Position numbers and translations under genes: made by a program
The notes under the pieces: generated by a model
The model's database searches: none
The model's input: only the letters and a program-made list of their open reading frames with translations
Told to the model about the DNA's origin: nothing
Shown: piece after piece, positions 5,997 through 12,915 of the stretch
Layout: each line of letters starts with the position of its first letter
How positions within the stretch are numbered: position 1 is the first letter of the stretch
From: CAYRIF01 sp964424205
Lineage (GTDB): Bacteria; Bacteroidota; Bacteroidia; Cytophagales; Cyclobacteriaceae
Reading direction: 5' to 3'
Assembly: GCA_964424205.1 (NCBI GenBank)
Contig: CAYRIF010000085.1
Coordinates: forward strand, 1-12,915
Length of the DNA stretch: 12,915 bases

Positions 5997-7115
5997 ATGA
6001 ATAAGTATATAGACATAAAAACAGGTCGGGATCATTCTCTGGATGTGCTGCGAGGAATCATGTTGGTTGTAATGCTTGTTGATCATATTGGTGGACCATT
6101 TAGAAAATTTACTTTTGAATCATTAGGATTTGTCTCAGCAGCAGAAGGGTTTGTATATCTGTCAGGACTGGTTTTTGGATTGGTATATGGTAAAAAAGTA
6201 TTGAATGGATCCTACAAGGAAATAGCAAATAAAGCTGCAAAACGATCATCTGTCATTTATTTTTACCACCTTTTGCTCCCTTTAGTTTTGATATTACCTG
6301 TGATTATTTACCCAAATCTTTTACAAAGGGTACTAGAGGTACAAATTATTTCTGAGTATAATTTAGGGCATCCTATTAAAACAATAGTCCATTATTTGGC
6401 CTTTTTACTCCGCCCTTCTCAATTTGGCATCTTACCCATGTATTGCATATATATATATGTAGCACCGTTTGTATTAAAAGCCTTTAACAACGGAAAAGCA
6501 GGCGTGGTTTTTATCATATCAATCGGAATGTGGTTCATTGCTTGGTTTGACTGGCTTAATATGTTTAAAATCAATCCAGAAAGTGTCGGGATGGACTTGG
6601 GCTATTTTAATATTTTTTCTTGGCAGGTACTTTTTTTCTTAGGTAGCTATGTTGGTTTCGCTCGGGCACAAGGAAAAGAGGTAGTGCCAAAGTCAAAATT
6701 ATTGTTGTTAGTTTCAATCATCCTATTTGTTGTCATGTTTATAATCAGGTATTCTCCGGAGATGAAAGGGTGGCTTGTGGATATTGTTCGTTATCATACT
6801 GAGCGAGGGGATTTGGGAATATTAAGAATATTAAATTTTGTAGTACTTGCCTTTTTGGTAGATTATATTATTAAGTCAGGATGGTTTTTCCGCTCAAAAT
6901 GGCTGGGTACTTTGGGACAGCATTCCTTGCAGGTTTTTGCTTTCCAGGTCATCTTATTGTTCTCCTATCCGCTCATTAGATTGAGAGTAGAATCCTATGG
7001 ATCAATGGGTGTGCTTGTCGCCTTGGGCGTGTATGTGGCACTGTTAATTGTTCCTGCATGGGCGCATAAATATGCTGTAAAAAACATCCCCTTTGTTAAA
7101 AAGTATGGCTTATAA
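5997..7115 (+). CDS. OpgC-like multi-pass membrane acyltransferase
   Basis: This is a 372-residue polytopic membrane protein with about ten hydrophobic helices, a length and topology typical of OpgC. The N-terminus shows the family signature: RDHSLDVLRG (11-20), then DHI (29-31) and AAEGFVYLSG (48-57). OpgC proteins in Proteobacteria succinylate osmoregulated periplasmic glucans, and the wider family overlaps membrane acyltransferases of the acyltransferase-3 type. Bacteroidota are not known to me to make such glucans, and no opgG/opgH partner is visible here. The natural acceptor is therefore unknown and opgC is not assigned as a symbol. A TruA-family gene follows after 15 nt on the same strand, suggesting co-transcription. 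The C-terminus ends in basic residues (VKNIPFVKKYGL), probably cytoplasmic. Confidence 0.8.
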   Translation: MNKYIDIKTGRDHSLDVLRGIMLVVMLVDHIGGPFRKFTFESLGFVSAAEGFVYLSGLVFGLVYGKKVLNGSYKEIANKAAKRSSVIYFYHLLLPLVLILPVIIYPNLLQRVLEVQIISEYNLGHPIKTIVHYLAFLLRPSQFGILPMYCIYIYVAPFVLKAFNNGKAGVVFIISIGMWFIAWFDWLNMFKINPESVGMDLGYFNIFSWQVLFFLGSYVGFARAQGKEVVPKSKLLLLVSIILFVVMFIIRYSPEMKGWLVDIVRYHTERGDLGILRILNFVVLAFLVDYIIKSGWFFRSKWLGTLGQHSLQVFAFQVILLFSYPLIRLRVESYGSMGVLVALGVYVALLIVPAWAHKYAVKNIPFVKKYGL

Positions 7116-7130
7116 AAGAGATTTGTGTAG

Positions 7131-7919
7131 ATGAGATCAGGACAAAAATTTTATTACCTTATTGAATTGCAATTTTTAGGTTTTCGCTACCATGGATGGC
7201 AAAAACAGCCTCATGTGAAAACTATTCAGGGCATGGTGAAGAAAACGCTCTGCTATATTTTTGATCACAAAGATTTTAAAACCCTTGCTTCTGGAAGAAC
7301 AGATAAAATGGTCTCTGCCAATAGCTTTTATTTTGAGTTATTCACTTATGAGGAGTTATCTTCTCATAAACTATTAAAGGATTTGAATCAAAACCTCCCA
7401 AAAGACATGAAAGTTTTAAGTGTGAAGGAGGTAGATAGTAAGTTCAATATCATCCACAATTCAAAAATCAAGGAGTATTTGTATCTATTTTCTTTCGGAG
7501 AAAAGAACCATCCATTTTCTGCTCCTTTTATTATGAAATTCAAAGAAGATTTGGATTTGACGCTCATGAAAAAAGGGGCGAAGTTGTTTGAAGGGGTTCA
7601 TAACTTTCAAAAATACTGCTATAAACCAAGCGTAGATACACAATTTGAAAGAGAGATTTTGTACAGTAGAATATTTGAAAATGATTTTCTTACGGCTAAT
7701 TTTTTTCCTGAACAAAGTTACATCTATAAAGTCCGTGGAAAAGGATTTATGCGACACCAAATCAGGCTGATGATGGGTACGTTGCTTCGGTTAGGTCATC
7801 ACGAAATTACCCTTCAAGATATTCACAGTTCGTTGATAGGGGGTGATAATGAGCCGCTTGGTGTGATGGCGCCTCCTTCTGGATTGATGTTGAATACGGT
7901 GGAGTTTGAGGGAATTTGA
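7131..7919 (+). CDS. TruA-family tRNA pseudouridine synthase (divergent paralogue)
   Basis: This is a 262-residue protein of the TruA pseudouridine synthase family. Canonical TruA converts uridines 38-40 of the tRNA anticodon stem to pseudouridine. Visible family features are FLGFRYHGWQKQP (15-27), the catalytic-loop motif GRTD with Asp58 (55-58), a conserved Tyr116 in KIKEYLYLF, and GFMRHQIRLMMGTLLRLG from residue 205. The catalytic loop reads GRTDKMVSA rather than the usual GRTDxGVHA: the nucleophile is kept, but Gly and His of the loop are replaced by Met and Ser. Together with divergent flanking text, this suggests a second, lineage-specific TruA paralogue, so the substrate may differ; I leave the symbol blank. 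It lies 15 nt after the OpgC-like gene and converges with the TfoX-like gene (5-nt gap). Confidence 0.88.
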   Translation: MRSGQKFYYLIELQFLGFRYHGWQKQPHVKTIQGMVKKTLCYIFDHKDFKTLASGRTDKMVSANSFYFELFTYEELSSHKLLKDLNQNLPKDMKVLSVKEVDSKFNIIHNSKIKEYLYLFSFGEKNHPFSAPFIMKFKEDLDLTLMKKGAKLFEGVHNFQKYCYKPSVDTQFEREILYSRIFENDFLTANFFPEQSYIYKVRGKGFMRHQIRLMMGTLLRLGHHEITLQDIHSSLIGGDNEPLGVMAPPSGLMLNTVEFEGI

Positions 7920-7924
7920 TTTTT

Positions 7925-8236
7925 TTATTTGTTCAAAGACACCACATAATCCATCGCAGCTTTTGCAAAACCTTCCCATTTATCTTCATAATCAAAAGGT
8001 ACTTGCACCCACTCTTTCATGGGTCTATTTTTTCCAGAGGGGTCAAATAGTTCAGAACCGTCAAGGCTTAAAGCTTCAGCATGTGCATCACCAGTTAATT
8101 TAAAAACCATACATTCTTTGAAAAAAGTAACGTAGGCTTTTTTATTGACTTTAAAACATGGCTTCCCAAACATTTGACTTTGCTCGGTTTCTAGTTTATT
8201 GCCTATACCTAGATATGTCTGCTCTTGTTCGCTCAT
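7925..8236 (-). CDS. TfoX/Sxy N-terminal-domain-like small protein
   Basis: This is a 103-residue soluble protein resembling a stand-alone TfoX N-terminal domain. Recognisable pieces are QMFGKPCFKVNKKAYVTFF (about 21-39), a strand VFKLTG (44-49), and RPMKEWVQVP (71-80), followed by a C-terminal helix (DKWEGFAKAAMDYV). In gamma-proteobacteria TfoX/Sxy activates competence genes with CRP. Single-domain members elsewhere have no settled function, so no competence role is claimed. It lies 56 nt downstream of trpS on the same strand with a large hairpin between them, and may be co-transcribed with it. A YjbR/MmcQ-like fold is an alternative but fits less well. Confidence 0.7.
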   Translation of the reverse strand: MSEQEQTYLGIGNKLETEQSQMFGKPCFKVNKKAYVTFFKECMVFKLTGDAHAEALSLDGSELFDPSGKNRPMKEWVQVPFDYEDKWEGFAKAAMDYVVSLNK

Positions 8237-8253
8237 AATCTAACTTGTTTTGT

Positions 8254-8287
8254 AACTTCTCAAAAGTTGGGAACTTTTGGGAAGGTT
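8254..8287. repeat. Long inverted repeat between trpS and the TfoX-like gene
   Basis: A 13-bp stem (8256-8268 with 8272-8284, one G-T wobble) closes a 3-nt GGG loop. It extends by two more A-T pairs if G8285 is bulged. Each arm is itself partly self-complementary (AACTT...AAGTT on the left, AACTT...AAGGTT on the right). There is no T run on either strand, so it is not a classical terminator. It could stabilise the trpS 3' end, act as an intercistronic processing site, or be a small dispersed repeat. Confidence 0.7.
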
Positions 8288-8292
8288 TAAAT

Positions 8293-9264
8293 TTATAGAT
8301 ACCCCAACTTCTCTCTAACCTTCTCAAGAACCTTGATGCCAATTGTTCTTGCCTTCGCCTCCCCTTCTTCTAGCTTTTTGTGGAGTTCAGTTGGGTTGTC
8401 CATATAATGATTAAACACCGCTCGTTCTTTTTCAAATTTGGCAATAATCAATTCATAAAGTGCTTGCTTGGCATGCCCGAAGCCGTAGTTACCGCCTAAA
8501 TAATTTTTGCGCATGTCAGCAATCTGATCCTCACTGCCAAGCAATTTATAAAGTGCAAATACATGGCAGGTGTCAGGATTTTTGGGTGCTTCGAGCGGCG
8601 TGCTATCGGTAACAATGGTCATCACCTGCTTGCGTAATTTTTTGTCTGGCAAAAAGATATCAATCGTATTGCCGTAGGACTTGCTCATTTTTTGTCCGTC
8701 GGTACCAGGGATGACCATCACTGTTTCGTCAATTAATACTTCTGGAATTACAAAGGTTTTGCCATACTTGTTGTTGAAACCGTTTGCAATGTCACGGGTC
8801 ATTTCTAGGTGTTGCTTTTGATCCTTGCCTACTGGCACAAAGTCTGCGTCGTACATGATGATGTCACAAGCCATCAGTACGGGATAAGTAAAAAGCCCCG
8901 CATTTACATCCGAAAGCTTTTCAGATTTGTCCTTGAAAGAATGCGCATTGGCAAGCATTGGAAAAGGCGTAAAGCAATTCATATACCAAGCAAGTTCACA
9001 TACTTCTGGAATTTTTGATTGTCTGTAAAATACATTTTTGTCAGTATCAAAACCAAATGCCAACCAAGCAGCTGCGGTGGCATTTACATTTTCCTTTCTC
9101 AATGCTGCATCTTTTACCGAGGTCAGTGAGTGCAAGTCAGCGATGAAAAAAAACGATTCGTTTTTAGGATTTTTTGACAATTCAATGGCAGGCACAATGG
9201 CACCGAGGATATTACCCAAATGTGGTCGCCCCGAACTTTGTATTCCTGTGAGTATTCTTGACAT
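8293..9264 (-). CDS. trpS: Tryptophan--tRNA ligase
   Basis: This is a 323-residue class I aminoacyl-tRNA synthetase that charges tRNA-Trp with tryptophan; the length is normal for bacterial TrpRS. The ATP-binding HIGH-type motif appears as PHLGN (14-18) within GIQSSGRPHLGN, and the KMSKS loop is exact at 192-196 (GTDGQKMSKS). CDI (with Asp133) and GKDQKQHLE (about 147-155) match the tryptophan-binding and Rossmann-fold core. The C-terminal helical anticodon-binding region (about 215-323) is complete. The start at 9264 gives the standard MSRILTGIQSSG opening. It is divergent from the M49 peptidase gene (142-nt gap), and no clean TAnnTTTG promoter is seen. The TfoX-like gene follows downstream. 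Confidence 0.97.
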   Translation of the reverse strand: MSRILTGIQSSGRPHLGNILGAIVPAIELSKNPKNESFFFIADLHSLTSVKDAALRKENVNATAAAWLAFGFDTDKNVFYRQSKIPEVCELAWYMNCFTPFPMLANAHSFKDKSEKLSDVNAGLFTYPVLMACDIIMYDADFVPVGKDQKQHLEMTRDIANGFNNKYGKTFVIPEVLIDETVMVIPGTDGQKMSKSYGNTIDIFLPDKKLRKQVMTIVTDSTPLEAPKNPDTCHVFALYKLLGSEDQIADMRKNYLGGNYGFGHAKQALYELIIAKFEKERAVFNHYMDNPTELHKKLEEGEAKARTIGIKVLEKVREKLGYL

Positions 9265-9349
9265 ATTTATTTAATAAAATTTTTGGTAAATTTAGCTTTA
9301 AAATTAATTACAAGCTAATCAATTTTAGTACATCTTTATTTAAATTGCA

Positions 9350-9374
9350 ATGTGCCTTTATGTAAAAGACACAT
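9350..9374. promoter_or_regulatory. Imperfect palindrome upstream of the M49 peptidase gene
   Basis: ATGTGCCTTT (9350-9359) and AAAGACACAT (9365-9374) are complementary at 9 of 10 positions, around a 5-nt spacer. It lies 32 nt before the peptidase start in the divergent trpS/peptidase intergenic region. It could be an operator or a leader hairpin. No regulator can be named. Confidence 0.35.
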
Positions 9375-9406
9375 AATAAGTATCAAATAACCCTAAAAAT
9401 AAACAC

Positions 9407-11458
9407 ATGAAAAAATTAACCTATTTAGTAGCTGCAGCTTTTTTTGCTTTGGCTTTTGTAAAGTGTAAAGAACATCCTAAAAGTGAGCAGGTTGTTGTCG
9501 CTGATTCGGTCAGTGAAAATTCGTTGAATGATTTTAAATGGCAAGCTGAGCAGTTTGCTGATATTAAAATTGTACGCTATCAAATTCCTCAGTGGGATGA
9601 ACTGTCGCTACAACAAAAAAAGCTAGTCTATTATTTAACCCAAGCAGGGTTGTCGGGACGAGATATCATGTACGACCAAAATTATCGTTATAATTTGAAA
9701 ATCCGTCGCGCACTAGAAAATATTTATCAAAATTATAAAGGAGATAAAACGACTGCCGATTGGAAAAACTTTGAGACTTATTTGAAACGTATTTGGTTTG
9801 CCAATGGTATTCATCATCATTACGCTAACGACAAGTTTAAACCTGCATTCCCTAAGTCTTTTTTAGATTTTCTATTGCAAGAAACCAATACAACCCTCAC
9901 AGGAGAGGCGTATGAAGTTATTTTTAATGAAAAAGATGCTAAAAAGGTAAATCTGAATCCTGAAAAAGGTTTAATAAAAGGCTCAGCAGTTAATTTTTAC
10001 GCCCCTGATATTGTTGAAAAGGATGTAGATAGGTTTTATGCAAGTAGAATTGACAAAAATGATGAAACGCCGATTGAACATGGCTTAAATTCTAAATTGG
10101 TCAAAGAAAACGGAGTCTTGTCTGAGCGGGTTTGGAAAGTAGGGGGCATGTATGGTGCAGCACTTGAAAAAGTAGTTTTTTGGTTGGAAAAAGCCAAAGG
10201 CGTGGCAGAAAATGAAAAGCAAGCAGAAGCATTAGGGCTATTGATTAAATATTATAAAACAGGTGATTTAGAAACGTGGAACGATTATAATGTGGCTTGG
10301 GCTACGGCTACCGAAGGGGATGTTGATTATATTAACGGATTCATTGAGGTGTATAACGACCCGAAAGGCTACCGTGGTTCGTATGAAACCATCGTTGAAA
10401 TTAAGGATTTTGAGATGTCCAAAAAAATGGCGGTAGTGGCAGAGGCTGCGCAATGGTTTGAAGATAATTCACCTTTGTTAGAGGAGCATAAAAAGAAAAA
10501 TGTGGTAGGTGTTTCCTACAAAACTGTCAATGTTGCCGGTGAAGCGGGTGATGCTTCTCCTTCCACCCCAATCGGGGTAAATCTTCCAAATAATAACTGG
10601 ATTAGACAAACACATGGCTCTAAATCTGTATCGTTGGGTAATATCATTGATGCGTATAGCAATGCACGAAGTACCGGTCGTTTGCAAGAATTTGCTTTCT
10701 CTGAAGAAGAAGTGGCACTGGAAGAAAAATACGGAATGCTGGCAGATAAAATGCATACCGCACTACATGAAGTGGTAGGTCATGCCTCTGGTCAAATAAA
10801 CAAGGGTGTTGGTACGCCAAAGGAAACCATGAAAAACTATGCATCGACCCTAGAAGAGGCACGTGCTGACTTGGTAGGTTTGTATTATTTACCTGATGAA
10901 AAACTGGTGGAGCTGGGATTATCTCCAGATGCAAAAAAGTTAGGAAGAACAGGGTACGATGGCTATATCAGAAATGGCTTGATGACCCAGTTGATTCGAC
11001 TCAATCTTGGTGATGATATCGAAGAAGCGCATATGCGTAACCGTCAGTTGGTGGCGGCTTGGTCTTTTGAAAAAGGAGCAAAAGACAATGTTATCGAAAA
11101 AGTAAAACGGGATGGTAAAACTTATTTCGTAGTGAGGGATTATGATAAGTTGAGGGTGTTGTTTGGTGAGTTGCTTAGAGAAATTCAGCGTATCAAGTCA
11201 GAAGGAGATTTTGAAGCAGGAAAAGCATTGGTCGAAAACTACGGCGTGAAAGTTGACCAAGAACTACATGCAGAGGTATTGGAGAGAAATGCAAAATTTA
11301 CATCCGCACCCTACGGTGGCTTTATCAACCCAAAATTAGTGACAGTGACCGACGATGATGGAAATATTACCGATGTAAAAGTGACCTACCCAGATGATTT
11401 TGCAAAGCAGATGTTGGATTACGCCAAGGAGTATAGCTTCTTGCCGGATGAGAATTAG
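9407..11458 (+). CDS. M49 family dipeptidyl-peptidase III, exported
   Basis: This is a 683-residue zinc metallopeptidase of family M49, which removes dipeptides from the N-terminus of short peptides. The zinc motif HEVVGH is at 454-459, with the second motif EEARAD at 483-488 supplying the glutamate ligand. Other M49 hallmarks are INGFIEVYNDPKGYRGSYE and the PIGVNLPNNNWIRQTHGSKS block (about 387-407). A hydrophobic leader (residues 4-18) ends at Cys20. The sequence before it (AFVKC) has Lys at -1, unusual for a lipobox, so either a lipoprotein or an ordinary secreted form is possible. Export suggests periplasmic or surface peptide scavenging (inference). The spacing between the two zinc motifs is shorter than in the animal enzyme, as in other bacterial members. 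It is transcribed away from trpS; trpB2 follows on the same strand after 185 nt. Confidence 0.93.
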   Translation: MKKLTYLVAAAFFALAFVKCKEHPKSEQVVVADSVSENSLNDFKWQAEQFADIKIVRYQIPQWDELSLQQKKLVYYLTQAGLSGRDIMYDQNYRYNLKIRRALENIYQNYKGDKTTADWKNFETYLKRIWFANGIHHHYANDKFKPAFPKSFLDFLLQETNTTLTGEAYEVIFNEKDAKKVNLNPEKGLIKGSAVNFYAPDIVEKDVDRFYASRIDKNDETPIEHGLNSKLVKENGVLSERVWKVGGMYGAALEKVVFWLEKAKGVAENEKQAEALGLLIKYYKTGDLETWNDYNVAWATATEGDVDYINGFIEVYNDPKGYRGSYETIVEIKDFEMSKKMAVVAEAAQWFEDNSPLLEEHKKKNVVGVSYKTVNVAGEAGDASPSTPIGVNLPNNNWIRQTHGSKSVSLGNIIDAYSNARSTGRLQEFAFSEEEVALEEKYGMLADKMHTALHEVVGHASGQINKGVGTPKETMKNYASTLEEARADLVGLYYLPDEKLVELGLSPDAKKLGRTGYDGYIRNGLMTQLIRLNLGDDIEEAHMRNRQLVAAWSFEKGAKDNVIEKVKRDGKTYFVVRDYDKLRVLFGELLREIQRIKSEGDFEAGKALVENYGVKVDQELHAEVLERNAKFTSAPYGGFINPKLVTVTDDDGNITDVKVTYPDDFAKQMLDYAKEYSFLPDEN

Positions 11459-11474
11459 AATTTAAAGATATCTC

Positions 11475-11504
11475 GCTCAGAGTCTCCTGCAAGGGACTCT
11501 GAGC
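11475..11504. repeat. Perfect 10-bp palindrome downstream of the M49 gene
   Basis: GCTCAGAGTC (11475-11484) and GACTCTGAGC (11495-11504) are perfect complements around a 10-nt loop. Two further pairs (T-G, C-G) can form inside the loop. It lies 16 nt after the peptidase stop codon. No T run follows on either strand, so it may be a bidirectional or Rho-assisted transcript end, or a member of a dispersed palindromic repeat family. Confidence 0.65.
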
Positions 11505-11565
11505 ACTTGATAAGCATACAGACCTTGTGAAAATCTGATAGTGGGGAGGGGTAATAAACCATCAA

Positions 11566-11592
11566 AGATTTCTGCGCCGATAATCGAAATCT
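11566..11592. repeat. Inverted repeat in the trpB2 upstream region
   Basis: AGATTTC (11566-11572) and GAAATCT (11586-11592) form a 7-bp stem around a 13-nt loop. A small palindrome CGATAATCG overlaps the loop and right arm (11578-11586), giving an alternative fold. The rest of the 185-nt gap contains a G-rich run near 11541-11550 and an A-rich leader before the trpB2 ATG. No known riboswitch or promoter consensus was recognised. Confidence 0.3.
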
Positions 11593-11643
11593 GCGTGAAA
11601 CAATAAAGAAACAGTCCATTTTATAACTTAAACAAAAACAAAA

Positions 11644-12915
11644 ATGAGAAATCGGAAAATTATTTTGAGTGAAAGTGAAATGCCAGATAAATGGTATAAC
11701 ATTATTGCGGACATGCCTAATAAGCCATTGCCTCCCTTGCATCCTGGCACGAGGGAACCTATTGGCCCGCAAGACTTATCGCCATTATTTCCGATGGAAC
11801 TGATCAAGCAAGAAGTCACCGAAGATAAATGGGTTGAAATTCCTGACGAGGTGAGGGATATATATTCGATGTGGAGACCGTCACCACTGTATCGAGCCTA
11901 TGGTTTGGAAAAAGCGCTGGACACGCCCGCAAAGATTTATTACAAATATGAAGGTGTAAGTCCTGCCGGTTCGCACAAACCAAATACCGCTGTACCGCAG
12001 GCGTATTATAGCAAGCAAGAAGGTGTAAAAAAGATTGTAACAGAAACAGGCGCAGGGCAGTGGGGTAGTGCGTTGAGTTTTGCCTGTAATCACTTTGGGT
12101 TAGATTGTGAAGTGTATATGGTAAGATTGTCATATGACCACAAGCCCTATAGAAAAATAATGATGAACACATGGGGAGCCAAAGTTTTCCCATCGCCTTC
12201 GGAAGCGACAGAGATAGGGAGGAAAATTTTAGCAGATGACCCGAATACTCCTGGTTCACTGGGTATTGCGATTTCAGAAGCGATTGGAGAGGCGCTAAAA
12301 AATGATGACACAAAATACTCATTGGGTAGTGTATTGAACCACGTGAAACTGCACCAAACAATCATTGGTCAGGAGGCAATCAAACAAATGGAAATGGCAG
12401 GAGATATGCCTGACATTGTCATTGCACCCTTTGGTGGAGGTTCTAATTTTGCAGGATTATCATTTCCCTTTTTGAGAATGAATTTGGAAGAAGGAAAAAA
12501 GATACGATGTATTGCTAGTGAGCCAACTTCTTGTCCTAAATTGACAAGGGGTGTATTTCGATATGATTTTGGAGATACGGTAGGAATGACACCGCTCTTG
12601 CCAATGTACACTTTGGGGCATAATTTTTTACCTGCACCCATTCATGCGGGCGGATTGCGGTATCATGGTGCTGGTGTAATCGTCAGTCAACTGTTGAGAG
12701 ATAACCTGATCGAGGCGCAGTCACATGATAATTTAGAAGTTTTTGAAGCAGGCGTCACGTTTGCAAGGGCGGAAGGAATTATTCCTGCACCTGAAGCAAC
12801 GCATGGTATTGCTACTGCAATCAGAGAAGCAAATATTTGTAAGCAAGAAGGTGTTTCTAAAACTATACTTTTCAATTTGAGTGGACATGGAAATTTTGAC
12901 ATGAAAGCCTATGAA
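11644..12915 (+). CDS. TrpB2-type tryptophan synthase beta chain (truncated by window end)
   Basis: The first 424 residues of a PLP-dependent tryptophan synthase beta-like protein are present. No stop codon is reached by 12915, so the gene runs past the edge. It is of the TrpB2 class: a long N-terminal extension (residues 1-80, with PLPPLHPGT and MWRPSPLYRA) precedes the PLP lysine Lys112 in PAGSHKPNTA. The TETGAGQWGSAL segment, the phosphate-binding FGGGSN loop and a late LSGHGNFD block follow. TrpB2 enzymes condense indole (or released indole) with serine, often without a TrpA partner. Within the window no trpA or other trp biosynthesis gene is adjacent, so it appears to be an orphan copy. 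The ATG at 11644 follows an A-rich leader and no in-frame upstream alternative is better. The expected full length is about 450 residues, so only a short C-terminal piece is missing. Confidence 0.93.
   Translation, partial: MRNRKIILSESEMPDKWYNIIADMPNKPLPPLHPGTREPIGPQDLSPLFPMELIKQEVTEDKWVEIPDEVRDIYSMWRPSPLYRAYGLEKALDTPAKIYYKYEGVSPAGSHKPNTAVPQAYYSKQEGVKKIVTETGAGQWGSALSFACNHFGLDCEVYMVRLSYDHKPYRKIMMNTWGAKVFPSPSEATEIGRKILADDPNTPGSLGIAISEAIGEALKNDDTKYSLGSVLNHVKLHQTIIGQEAIKQMEMAGDMPDIVIAPFGGGSNFAGLSFPFLRMNLEEGKKIRCIASEPTSCPKLTRGVFRYDFGDTVGMTPLLPMYTLGHNFLPAPIHAGGLRYHGAGVIVSQLLRDNLIEAQSHDNLEVFEAGVTFARAEGIIPAPEATHGIATAIREANICKQEGVSKTILFNLSGHGNFDMKAYE

Noticed and set aside
8256..8284. Hairpin as a classical rho-independent terminator of trpS
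   Set aside because: No T run follows on either strand. It is reported as an inverted repeat of unknown role.
11815..12361. Long minus-strand frames opposite trpB2
   Set aside because: The plus-strand frame is a complete, motif-rich TrpB2 protein. The opposite frames have no recognisable domain and are shadows.

Overview
The window reads as ordinary chromosomal DNA of a Bacteroidota bacterium of moderately low GC content. Four things suggest this. Sites matching the Bacteroidota sigma-70 pattern (TTG, a spacer of about 18-20 nt, then TAnnTTTG) precede several genes. Leaders are A-rich and mostly lack Shine-Dalgarno sequences. The protein families (SprT-like protease without a zinc ribbon, SemiSWEET, OpgC-like membrane protein, M49 peptidase, orphan TrpB2) are a familiar Bacteroidota mix. 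A finer placement, perhaps Cytophagales-like, is only a guess. No transposase, phage gene, CRISPR array or recognisable defence system is visible.

Layout. Positions 1-779 hold a small unidentified four-helix membrane protein and no other gene. A minus-strand initiator tRNA-Met (780-852) follows, with its own terminator, and its promoter lies back-to-back with that of era. On the plus strand era and der, two ribosome-assembly GTPases, form a tight pair. After them come a very acidic 11-residue-repeat lipoprotein with its own strong promoter, a hairpin terminator, and a SprT-like metalloprotease whose start codon touches that terminator. The rmuC gene is convergent (minus). A SemiSWEET sugar transporter gene diverges from rmuC and is followed by an OpgC-like membrane acyltransferase and a TruA-family pseudouridine synthase with an unusual active-site motif. 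On the minus strand lie trpS and a small TfoX-like gene, separated by a striking hairpin. Divergent from trpS is a secreted or lipid-anchored M49 dipeptidyl-peptidase III. The window ends inside an orphan trpB2-type tryptophan synthase beta gene, which is open at the right edge.

How the genes relate. A translation theme recurs (initiator tRNA, Era, Der, TruA-like, TrpRS). Genome maintenance (RmuC, SprT-like) and envelope functions (lipoprotein, SemiSWEET, OpgC-like, M49) fill the rest. I see no single new multi-gene system. The most notable items are the 11-mer repeat lipoprotein, the divergent tRNA/era promoter arrangement, the terminator abutting the SprT-like start, the TruA paralogue with altered catalytic-loop residues, a 26-nt exact repeat inside der, and several intergenic palindromes.
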